From positions 30,176 through 53,369 of the forward strand of contig CAYUVA010000033.1 in the NCBI GenBank assembly GCA_964448115.1: a stretch of 23,194 nucleotides of DNA. Direction: 5' to 3'. Positions 7,832 to 17,900 of the stretch are shown here, piece after piece. Source of the DNA: CAYUVA01 sp964448115 [NCBI: uncultured bacterium]. GTDB taxonomy: Bacteria > CAYUVA01. Numbering within the stretch: the first letter of the stretch is position 1; each line of letters starts with the position of its first letter. Below the pieces are notes generated by a model. It was not told the DNA's origin, made no database searches, and saw only the letters and a program-made list of their open reading frames with translations. Made by a program: the position numbers and the translations under genes.

Positions 7832-8912
7832 CGGGCTGCGCCATCGCTTTTAGGAAGTCATCATCTATCAAGTGCTCGAACTTGGTCTTATCATGAGCCT
7901 TTTTGAACGCCTCATCGCCGGTAATGATACCTTCGTTGTGAAGACGAAGTAGCTCTTCATCCATGATCTGCATCCCCAATCCCTTGCTGGTGGACATGAT
8001 GCTTTGGATCATGTAAATCTTGTTGTCCCTGATTAGCTTGGGTAACGATGTTGTTGATACCAGGATCTCCATCACCGCCTTGAGCTTCCCCTTGACCGTT
8101 TTGACCAACTGTTGCGAGATAACCCCCTTTAGCGACTCACTGAGCATGGTGCGGATCTGCGCCTGTTGAGAAGCGGGAAAGGCGTCTATGATGCGGGTGA
8201 TCGTCTTGGCGGCATCGGTCGTGTGCAGGGTCCCCAGCACCAGGTGCCCGGTCTCGGCAGCGGTGATGGCCATCTGGATTGTCTCTAGGTCCCTAAGCTC
8301 GCCGACCAGGATGATATCAGGATCCTCGCGCAGTGCAAAACGAAGCGCCGCTGCGAAGGTATCGGTATGCAAGCCGACCTGCCTCTGGTTGATAAGGCAT
8401 TTTTTGTTAGTGTGGATGAACTCGATCGGATCCTCGATGGTGATGATATGATCTCGCCGATTATTATTGCACTCGTCAATTATAGCAGCCAGGGTTGTCG
8501 TCTTGCCGCAACTGGCTGGCCCGGTTACCAATATCAATCCCTGGTTAAGGTAGGCGAACTTGCGAACTACCGGTGGCAACTCAAGCTCCTCAACGCTCGG
8601 TATCTTGGCTGGAATGCGCCGAAAAACCCCGCTTGCGCCATGTCTCTGCCGAAACAGGTTCACCCTGAAACGCGCAAGACCCTCCACCTCGTAAGCGAGA
8701 TCGAGATCATTCTTTTTTTCCAGTATCTCTCGCTGCTTGTCGTTGAGCACCTCGGATATGAGCGCCCAGGCATCGGCATCGCTCAGGGTATGGTACTTTA
8801 AACGTATAAGCTCCTGCTGATGCCTGAAGATAGGGGGCGAGCCGGCGTGGATGTGCAGATCCGAAGCGCCCTGCTCAACCAATAATTTCAAGAATGTATC
8901 TATCTTAGCCAT
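7818..8912 (-). CDS. PilT/PilU-family pilus ATPase (second of three in tandem)
   Basis: This 364-residue PilT-type ATPase begins MAKIDTFLKLLVEQGASDLH, closely matching the start of the next paralog. Its Walker A is unusual in wording (GPASCGKTTT, about 131-140) but keeps the G-x4-GK-T pattern. The Asp box (EDPIEF), NQRQVG, Walker B ILVGELRD (about 201-208) and His box (HTTDA) are all present, so it should be active. The P-A-[ST]-C-G-K-T P-loop is shared with the HEAT-PilT fusion upstream and not with the downstream paralog, so these two are probably the closer pair. It starts 20 bp after the fusion gene's stop with no clear Shine-Dalgarno, and its end overlaps the next gene by 14 bp. PilT and PilU cannot be told apart by eye. 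Confidence 0.92.
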   Translation of the reverse strand: MAKIDTFLKLLVEQGASDLHIHAGSPPIFRHQQELIRLKYHTLSDADAWALISEVLNDKQREILEKKNDLDLAYEVEGLARFRVNLFRQRHGASGVFRRIPAKIPSVEELELPPVVRKFAYLNQGLILVTGPASCGKTTTLAAIIDECNNNRRDHIITIEDPIEFIHTNKKCLINQRQVGLHTDTFAAALRFALREDPDIILVGELRDLETIQMAITAAETGHLVLGTLHTTDAAKTITRIIDAFPASQQAQIRTMLSESLKGVISQQLVKTVKGKLKAVMEILVSTTSLPKLIRDNKIYMIQSIMSTSKGLGMQIMDEELLRLHNEGIITGDEAFKKAHDKTKFEHLIDDDFLKAMAQPDAED

Positions 8913-8932
8913 CTATTGTAATGATTAGATAG

Positions 8933-11692
8933 TCAAGCCTTCTTGCGCACAAAGTGCTCGAACTCCTTTTTATCAAAGGCTTTGCGGAAGGCTTCCTCGC
9001 CGGAGATGATCCCCTGCTTGACCAGGTCTCCGAGCGCTTGATCCATAGTTTGCATGCCGGCGCCTCGCCCCGTGGTCAGCACCGAGGCGACCTGATAGGT
9101 CTTGCCGTCCCGGATCAGCTTGGAGAGCGACGGCGTGGAGACTAGGATCTCGAATACGGCAGTTACACCACCATCGCGCTTGCGCACCAACTGCTGCGAG
9201 ATCACCGCCTTCAGCGACTCGGAAAGCATGGTTCGTATCTGTGGCTGCTGGGTCGGCGGATAGGCATCGATGATACGGTCGATGGTCTTTGCCGTGCTGG
9301 TTGTATGCATGGTGCTGAAGACTAGATGCCCGGTCTCGGCGGCGGTGATTGCCATCTGGATCGTCTCCAGGTCGCGAAGCTCTCCCACCAGGATGATGTC
9401 GGGGTCTTCGCGTAACGCCGCTCGCAGCGCAACCGCGAACGAATCTGTGTTTCTTCCCACCTCGCGCTGATTGACCAGGCAGTTCTTGTTGCTATGGATA
9501 TATTCGATGGGATCTTCAATGGTGATTATGTGGTCATTTCGTGTCTCGTTGGCATGGTTGATAAGGGCAGCAACCGTGGTGGTCTTGCCGCAGGTTGCCG
9601 GTCCGGTTACAAGTATCATGCCCTGGTGCAACTGGGTGAAGCGCTCGAAGATCTCCGGCATACCCAGTCCTCGAATGGTAGGCGCTTCTTCGGGGATGAC
9701 CCTGAAGACGGCGGAGATGCCGAGACGCTGCTGATAAATATTGACCCGAAAGCGATCCCCCAGCGGAGTCTCGTAAGCCATATCGAGGTCCATGTTCCTC
9801 TCGAAGCGCTCCCACTGCGCAGGAGCCATTATCTCCTGTAGCATGTTGACCACCTCATCCTCGCTGAATTTCTTTTCTCGGATCTTGATCACCTCTCCGT
9901 AGTACTTCATCATCGGCTCAAAGTCTGATGATATGATAAGATCCGAGGCGTTCTTCTCCCTCACCTCGACCAGGAGCTGATCGAGAATGGATAGGAAACT
10001 CCTTTTCCACTCCACCTCCCCCATCTTCTTGATCTGTTCGATATCGATGTGCTGCTCGTGCATCTTGAGTAGCTCCCTGGCTTTCAGTCGCACTTCCTTG
10101 TCAGTATCTGTCGAGAGCTGCTTCAATATCTCGGTCACCCTAGGATCACCCTCATATCTGGACAGAGCGTTCAGGGCTTCCAGGCGAACATCCTTGGTCT
10201 GCTGTTCGGAAGTCATCTCCACAAGTGGCTCAACAGCAGCCGTATCACCGAGTTCTCCGAGAGCCTTTACGGCAGCGCCCTGTAAGGATTTGGTGGCGAG
10301 CAGCTTTTTAAGCAAGGGGAGCACCTTTGCCCCGCCGATACTGCCTAGTGCCTCTATGGCGCGCTCCCTTATCCACCAGTCATTATCCTTTACCAGGTTC
10401 AATAATGGCTTGAAAGCCTTTTGCGGCTTGATCTTGGCAACGATCTCGACCGCATAACGGCGCAGGTTCTCGTCCTTGTCATCCAATAGCGGCAAGATCA
10501 TATCGGTTAGGGATTCATCACCTATCTCTCCGAGCGCTGCTGCCACCTGTTCTCGTACCCACCAGTCCTCATCTCTGAGGAAGGTGAATAGATCGTGCAT
10601 CAGGGTGCGATCCTTTAGCTTGGACAGTATGTCAGCGGCGGCTCTTCTGATATTGACATCCGAGTCGCGCATCATATCGATCACCATCCTGCCCATGTTG
10701 ATCGCCTTGCTCTTGCCCAGCTTGCTCATGGCGTTGACCGCCTCCTGGCGAACGAAGATATCCTTATCCTTAAGGCAGTTGATCAGCGTCGATATGGTGC
10801 CATGGTCGCCAGTTTTTGACAATATTTTAAGCAGGGTAACCTTCAGGCGTGGATCAGCCTTGGCGATGGTAGTGATCACCCTGGCGTTTACCTTGGAATC
10901 AGCGACCTTCAACAGGCTCTCTGCAGCAGCGTGTTGCACCCTTGGGACATCGTCGCCAAGAAGATTTGCCAGGGCCTGCTGGGCAATAGCATCTTTATAT
11001 AATCCGAGAGTTTCAGCTACCCGCTGGCGGACATGGTGATCCTGGTGTGATGCTAGGGTAACTAAGAACTCGACAACAGCGCGATCCTTTGAGGTGGCGA
11101 GGATCTCCAGGATGCCGTCTATATCACGCTTCAAACTGCTTGAGATCGCCTCTTTTAAGACTCTTAGAGCCTCATTGGTGTCGAGATCGAAAAGCGCCTG
11201 GTAGGCAGTCAATTTACTATACCATCCAGGCTCAGCAAGCATGTCCTTGAGCTTATAGAAGGTGCTGCGGTTTCCTATCTTGCGCACGACCCTCAGTGCT
11301 CCTTCCCTGAGATCGGGATCTTTATTCTTGAGCAGCTTGAGTATTCGATGATCGTCATCGTTAGTGGCGGTCTGGTATAATACCTTGAAGATAACCTCTC
11401 TTGTCTGACCATCGATCACCGACTGTGCGCTATTGACCAGGTCTTCGACCAGCCTGGGATCATGCAACTTGATCAAGATCTCCTCGATGGCAAGCAGCTT
11501 CTCGCTTTTCAGCTTGGGATTGGTATCTAGGTATGTACGAAAGAGGATATCGACCACCGAGCGCGCTGGAACATGGGGAAGGTTAAGGATATCGCGAACC
11601 AGCTTGCGTCGAGCCTCATCGTCTTCCCAGTCCCCTTTATTCAACTGGGCGATCAGGTTCCTGGCTTCCTTGGAGAATATTATCTTTGCCAT
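8933..11692 (-). CDS. HEAT-repeat/PilT fusion ATPase
   Basis: This 919-residue protein carries about 550 residues of HEAT-type helical repeats followed by a complete PilT ATPase domain (about 558-919). The repeats are clearest at about 230-550, with units such as DEDWWVREQVAAALGEIGD and DNDWWIRERAIEALGSIGG. The ATPase has the ASDLII element, Walker A GPATCGKTTT (697-706), Asp box EDPIEY, NQREVG, Walker B ILVGELRD (about 767-774) and a His box HTTSTAKTIDR, so all key motifs are intact. HEAT solenoids bind proteins, and here the solenoid is tethered to a hexameric motor. The function of that tether (targeting, regulation or bridging to the pilus base) is inference. It is the first gene of a three-gene pilT operon, with GGGGAG about 11 bp before the ATG. 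Confidence 0.9.
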   Translation of the reverse strand: MAKIIFSKEARNLIAQLNKGDWEDDEARRKLVRDILNLPHVPARSVVDILFRTYLDTNPKLKSEKLLAIEEILIKLHDPRLVEDLVNSAQSVIDGQTREVIFKVLYQTATNDDDHRILKLLKNKDPDLREGALRVVRKIGNRSTFYKLKDMLAEPGWYSKLTAYQALFDLDTNEALRVLKEAISSSLKRDIDGILEILATSKDRAVVEFLVTLASHQDHHVRQRVAETLGLYKDAIAQQALANLLGDDVPRVQHAAAESLLKVADSKVNARVITTIAKADPRLKVTLLKILSKTGDHGTISTLINCLKDKDIFVRQEAVNAMSKLGKSKAINMGRMVIDMMRDSDVNIRRAAADILSKLKDRTLMHDLFTFLRDEDWWVREQVAAALGEIGDESLTDMILPLLDDKDENLRRYAVEIVAKIKPQKAFKPLLNLVKDNDWWIRERAIEALGSIGGAKVLPLLKKLLATKSLQGAAVKALGELGDTAAVEPLVEMTSEQQTKDVRLEALNALSRYEGDPRVTEILKQLSTDTDKEVRLKARELLKMHEQHIDIEQIKKMGEVEWKRSFLSILDQLLVEVREKNASDLIISSDFEPMMKYYGEVIKIREKKFSEDEVVNMLQEIMAPAQWERFERNMDLDMAYETPLGDRFRVNIYQQRLGISAVFRVIPEEAPTIRGLGMPEIFERFTQLHQGMILVTGPATCGKTTTVAALINHANETRNDHIITIEDPIEYIHSNKNCLVNQREVGRNTDSFAVALRAALREDPDIILVGELRDLETIQMAITAAETGHLVFSTMHTTSTAKTIDRIIDAYPPTQQPQIRTMLSESLKAVISQQLVRKRDGGVTAVFEILVSTPSLSKLIRDGKTYQVASVLTTGRGAGMQTMDQALGDLVKQGIISGEEAFRKAFDKKEFEHFVRKKA

Positions 11693-11742
11693 TGAAGGTT
11701 ATTTCTCCCCATATCACGGTTTATCCGCTGCTATTGCCATTA

Positions 11743-11772
11743 AATATAACAAACAACTCGATCAGATTACAA
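11743..11772 (-). promoter_or_regulatory. Candidate sigma-70-type promoter for the HEAT-PilT operon
   Basis: Read on the minus strand, a TTGTAA -35-like hexamer (11767-11772) and a TATATT -10-like hexamer (11743-11748) are separated by 18 bp. They lie about 50 bp before the fusion gene's start codon. The match is reasonable, but AT-rich spacers give such pairs by chance. Confidence 0.35.
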
Positions 11773-11779
11773 GCTCGAT

Positions 11780-11791
11780 AATTGCGCAATT
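11780..11791. promoter_or_regulatory. 12-bp palindrome in the divergent intergenic region
   Basis: The sequence aattgcgcaatt is perfectly self-complementary. It lies just upstream of the candidate promoter of the pilT operon and about 65 bp upstream of the candidate promoter of the giant exoprotein. It could be an operator, but a single short palindrome is weak evidence. Confidence 0.25.
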
Positions 11792-11855
11792 GGAAAAGGA
11801 TAAAATCAAGAAAGTTGTTTTTATTATCTCTCATGTTAATCAGTGGTGCTGTCAT

Positions 11856-11884
11856 TTGATTAAATCGTTTTTTTAGGTTAATAA
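11856..11884 (+). promoter_or_regulatory. Candidate promoter for the giant exoprotein gene
   Basis: TTGATT (11856-11861) and TAATAA (11879-11884) are separated by 17 bp. They lie about 75 bp ahead of the preferred ATG at 11959. The region is AT-rich, so the call is tentative. Confidence 0.35.
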
Positions 11885-11958
11885 AAAAGGGCAATGTATT
11901 ATTTTATACATGCAGTAACTGTTTGGATCTATTTCAATTAAGCCGGAGAAACTCCTAT

Positions 11959-14900
11959 ATGTATGTAGATGAAGGTCGGTGTAGAAACAAGTTCATTCTA
12001 TCACCCGGCATTAAGGTCAAGATAATCGCCCAACTTTTCCTTGCCGCTATACTTGTTACCCTGGTCTCCTCGAACTCCCTTGCTATCGTTCCCCCAAAAG
12101 AAGGGGCTGTTTTACCCCCAAAGCTAAAGGAGATGATGGAAGTCGGGCTGGGAAGGGTCGAGAGTCCCGAGAAACCGCGCCTTACAACCACGACGGATGG
12201 AAAAAGCAGGCTAGCAGTTACTGGGACCAGGTACTTACCGGTTCTTTGCGGAGAATTCTCTAATACCGGCTCCCATGACTGGCCTATATCGAACCTTCAG
12301 ACCGAGCTTTTCGATGGACCATGGCCAACAGGGACCATGAAGCAGTATTACCAGGAGATCTCCTACAATAACTTCCAGGTAGATGGCACGGTTTACGGCT
12401 GGTACAAGGTGAGCAATACGAATACCTATTACCAGGGACCCAACGGCTGCAACGGTTTGTGTAGCGAAGGGGCAAGCACATCGAATGCTGGTCGCTTTGT
12501 TTACGAGGTGATCCAGCTTGCCGATCCCTCTATCAACTTTGCTCAGTATGATAACGATGGACCGGACGGGATTCCGAATTCCGGGGATGATGATGGCTAT
12601 GTTGACACGCTGGTAATAGTCCATGCAGGCATCGGCGGCGAGTGCGGTGCTGGCAACCAGATCTGGTCGCATAGCTGGACGCTGAGCGGATGGTATCCTT
12701 ACACGCAGCCGCCAAGAGTCAATACATATACAACCAATGATGCCCGCAACGGTGGAGGATATATCAGGATCAACGACTATGTGATCCAGCCTGGGCTCGC
12801 CTGCAATGGCTCGACTATGATCCAGATCGGCGTCTTCTGCCACGAGTATGGTCATGCCCTCGGATTACCCGATCTGTATGATACAGATGGCAGCTCCGAG
12901 GGGGTCGGCAACTGGTGCTTGATGGCTGGAGGCAGTTGGGGAGGAGACGGAAGCCATCCTGAATACCCAGTCCACATGAGCGCCTGGTGCAAAACCAAGC
13001 TGGGTTGGCTAAATCCCATCGTGGTTACCTATGACCGCATAAACGAGGCTATCCCTCAGGTGGCTAATACCCCGGTTGCCTACAAGATGTGGACCAACGG
13101 CTCTCCAGCCAATGAGTATTTCCTGCTCGAAAACCGCACCTCGCAAAGCTCTGGCTTCGATCGCTATCTATACAACTCTGGGCTTTGTATTTGGCATATC
13201 GATGATGATACGACCACCAACCAGAAAGAGAACTGCGGTGGCTGTGTGGAAAGTGCCAGTCTTCATTATCTGGTGGCGCTCGAACAAGCCGATGGCGCCT
13301 GTCATCTGGAGTGCAATAGTAACCGAGGCGATGCAGGGGATGTATTTCCAGGAAGCAGCGGCAAGACCAACTTCAATAACACCACAAATCCGAGCAGCAA
13401 AAGATACAGCGGCACTAGCACCAATGTCCAGGTTAACAATATCAGTTACTCCGGCGGGATCGTTTATGCGAGCCTCTATACGGGACTAGGCTCCGGTGCA
13501 ACTCCCACATATACTCCGACTAGAACGCCATCCAGAACACCGACCCGCACACCGACCTACACTCGCACTAATACCCCCAGCGATACGCCGACAAGGACAC
13601 CAACCTTTACCAGGACAAATACACCAACCTACACTCCAACAAGGACGCCTACCTTTACAATTACGAACACACCCAGTAATACCCCAACTAGAACACCGAC
13701 ATGGACACCAACATCCACAAGCATCCCGACCGCTACTCCGAGCATAACGCCGACCTTTACCATGACAAATACACCAAGCAATACACCTACCAGAACACCG
13801 ACCAATACGCCAACGAGGACTTCGACTGCGATCCCAAGCGGTACGCCAACCATGACCGCCACATTGACTCCCACTACCACCCCTAGTAACACGCCCACTA
13901 TGACCGCTACGGCAGTGCCGACCAGCACGCCAACGATAACCCCGACCGCGGTCAGCTTCGATCCCGACCTCTGCTGGGTAAGCTACAGCCCTACCGGCAT
14001 GGATGTGCAGTGGAACCCGGATCTGAACACGATCACGGCTGACCTTGCCACCCTTTATAATGTGGGGGTGCGCGGGGTGATCACCTACTCAGCGCGAGAT
14101 AATCTTAGATTTATTCCACAGATAGCACGAGATCTCGACTACCAGGGCGTGATCATGGGGATCTGGGACCCCACGAATGCCAGCGAGCTAAACGATGCCA
14201 AGTCGCAATCATCTTATGTTGATGCTTACTGCATAGGAAACGAGGGGCTGTATGCTGACTACAATCTGCAACAGCTCGTGCAGGCTATGGAGGATGTGCG
14301 CACAAGCACCGGCAGGTCAGTGAGCACCTCGGAGCCTGCTTACGAATATATATACGATGATAACCTCGTCTATCTCGGCGATTTCTTGATGCCCAACAGC
14401 CATCCATACTGGGATCCGGCGGTGAGTAGCGTGAGTGATGCCATTGCCTGGATGCAGAACATGGATAGCCTGATCAAATCTAGGACCGATAGAATGGTCT
14501 TTCACAAGGAGACCGGTCTGCCGACTGACGGGGATGTCAACTGCAGCTTCTGCAACCAGGCGGGACAGCGCGATTTTTACATCGACTTGCAGGACACGAG
14601 TCTATTATTCTCTTACTTCGAGGCTTATGATCAGGCATGGAAGACCTCGCATCCAGTGGAACCGTACTGGGGAATCTTTGATAAAGATCGCTTTCCCAAG
14701 CTGGTGGTGCCTTATATCTGCGGTAATACTCCCACGCCGACACCGAGCGATACGCCGACCGCCATACCGAGCGCAACTCCGACTCTGACGCTCACCAACA
14801 CGCCGACCGGGGCTCCAAGTGCTACGCCAACCAACACGCCAACGGTTACAGAGACAATGACGCCGACGCTAACGCCTAGCAATTCGCCCTCGATTACGCC

Positions 14901-17900
14901 GACCAGAACGCCAAGCAACACTCCGAGCCTGACACCGACCGGAACCCCGAGCGCTACGCCGACTGCTACAGCAACCCCAAGCGCGACCGCCTCATCAACT
15001 CCGACCACAACTGTAACCGATACAGCAACGGTTACTCCGAGCAGGACGCCGACCAATACCCCATCTGTAACGCCAACTCGTACTCCGAGCAACACACCCA
15101 CCTCGACCCAGACCACTTTGCCGAGCACTACCCCGACAATGACACCAAGTTTAACCCCGAGCGCCACGCCGACATATACACCCTGTTATAACGATGATCC
15201 CTACGAGTACGGCGCTGGGAATGATACTTATGAAAATGCTGTCTTTATGGATACAAATGGAGCGCCGATCCAGGAGCTTTTCTGCCACGATGCAGACCCT
15301 GACTGGCACACCTTCATTGCGAGCACAGGGCGCGAATACACTATCTGGACATCGCAACTGGGCACCGATGTCCTAACCAGCATCTATCTTTATGGCAATC
15401 CGCCACAACCAACCCCACTAGCCTTCTGCGAATCGAGTCCACCTTATGGCGAGTGCTCCATCCAGTATTCCTTCAACTCCAGCGGGCAGTATTATTTCCT
15501 GGTATATCCATCTGATGGGAGCGCTTATGGCTTCGGCGCTGATTATAATGTCCAGCTTTTAGCCAACACCTTCACTCCAACCGGCGCCCCTACCCATACA
15601 CCGAGTAACACTCCAAGCGGCACTCCCACCGAGCTTCCGTCGTTCACGCCGACCTTTACTCCAAGCGTAACGCCGAGTTTCACCCCGACCTTTACTCCTA
15701 CCGATACAAGCACTACATCGCCGACCTCGACCCCGAGCCGCACACCTACCAGAACACCGACCGCGACCTATACGCTAAGCCCTTCAATTACACCTACATC
15801 AACGCCATCATCGACACCTACTTATACTCATACGCAGGTTCCGACCGCGACTTTCACCCCCACTGCGACCGGCACCGCTAGACCCTTGCCTTATGTGGAG
15901 GACTTCGAGGCTGATCCTGATGGATGGGGCTACTGGGGCGCATTATGGGAAAGAGGCTTCCCGACCATGGTCGGTCCCTCGACGCCCTATGAGGGGAGTG
16001 CCTGCATGGGGACAAACATCGATGGCTATTATATAAACAGCGGGCAGTACCACCTGATCAGCCCCAACCTGAGCCTTGCCGATGGGAACTTAACCATCCC
16101 GGTGCTCACCTTATATCACTGGTATCTCTGCGAGCAGAACTGGGATGGCGGGAATATCAAGATAAGCATAGATGGCGGAGAGAATTGGTCAATCATCACG
16201 CCGACGCCATATTATGACTTTGGTACTGTCAAAGGTTTGGGTTACAAGCCGGGCTACTCCAGCGAGAGCGCAGTCGGCTGGAGCATGGTCATGGCTGACC
16301 TGAGCGCATATATAGGTTATGATGTGCTCATTGATTTTCACTTCGGTACCGATGATGCTGGAGATCCCTTCCCCGGCTGGTATATCGATTATGTCGAGGT
16401 CTTCGATGGGATAATCTTGACCCCGACAGCGACCCCCAGCGATACGCCGACGGCGACCTATACTCCAACCACGACAGCGACCCCGACCGCAACTCCGAGT
16501 GGTGTGCCGACAATTACTCCGAGTGCAACCCCGACCAACACCTTCACCTCAGCACCAACTGCATTGCCTACCCTAACACCGACTAACACCCCCACGGTTA
16601 CGGATATACCGACCAGCACCAATACTCCGACACTGACTCCATCGATTACCTCAACTCGTACTCCTACCTTGACGCCGAGCACAACCCCGACCGGTACCGC
16701 TACAAAGACCCCGACCCAAGCGCCGACTCATACCATTACGCAAACGCCGACCCTGACTGCCAGCAGCACGCCGACCATCCTTCCCTCCTCGACGCCGACC
16801 GCAACCCCAAGCCCGACCGATACCCCCACCCGCACTCCAAGCAGAACACCAAGCAACACCCCGAGCAGAACGCCGACTTTAACCCCATCTTCCACTGCTA
16901 CCAACACGCCGAGTCGCACCCCCACCTACACGCAGACTACCTCGCCAACCGGGACCGCATCCATGACGCCGAGCGCTACGCCCACAACCACGAGCACCGG
17001 CTCGCCGACCGCAACCCCAAGCGAGACTGCTACGAAAACCCCAACCACTACGCATACCCCGACAATTACAGATACGCCAAGCACCACCCCCACGCATACT
17101 CCGACAGGGACGAGTACTATAAGCCCGACCACCACCTGCACGGAGACGAGCACCCCTACGGTAACCTCGACACCGACCATCACATTGACCTCAACGCCGA
17201 GCACTACCCCGACTCAGACGGCGAGTGCAACTCCGAGCGCCACGGTTACCATGACGCCAACCCAGACCTTTACCCGTACTCCTACATTGACCCCCAGCGG
17301 CACGCCGACCAGCACACCCTCGCCGACCCCGATACTTCTCCCCTACTTTGAGGACTTCGAGGATGCTGCTATCTTCGAGGTCAGGGGCACATCAACGGTA
17401 TGGGAATGGGGGCAGCCGATGTGGGTAGGACCCGACTCGGCTTACAGTGGCGTTAATTGCTGGGGAACGAATATCGATGGCAACTACGAGGATGTAAGCT
17501 CATACAGCGACCTGGTCAGCCCGGTGATCGACCTTGGTTCCGTGTCTGGGACGCCGATGCTCAGCTTCTGGCACTGGTATCAGATCGATGGCTTCTCGGA
17601 GCATGCCTACGATGGTGGCAATATTCGAGTCAGCGTTGATGGTGGAACAAGCTGGCAGGTAGTATTCCCCGAAGGTGGCTATCCGTTCGACGAGGTCGAT
17701 GGCTTGGGCGGCGAGCCTGGATATAGCTACAATCCGAATCCTGCCTGGGAAAAGGTTCAAGTCGATCTGAGCGATTATGCCGGGAGTATGGTGCTAATCG
17801 GGTGGCGCTTAGGTATGGACTGGTCGCGAGATCCGCTGCCTGGCTGGTACATCGATGATGTGAGGATCTATGAGTATTCCGCTGCCACAGCCACGCCGAC

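Noticed and set aside
13501-17331. Long minus-strand open frames rich in Val-Gly (for example 14712-15167) opposite the Thr-Pro linkers
   Set aside because: They are the mirror of the ACN-CCN codon arrays and contain only V/G/L-rich low-complexity sequence. There is no ribosome binding site, and the plus-strand protein explains them fully.
13501-17331. CRISPR-like or minisatellite array
   Set aside because: The period is 12 bp at protein level, but the DNA units are not identical and have no spacers. The region is coding.
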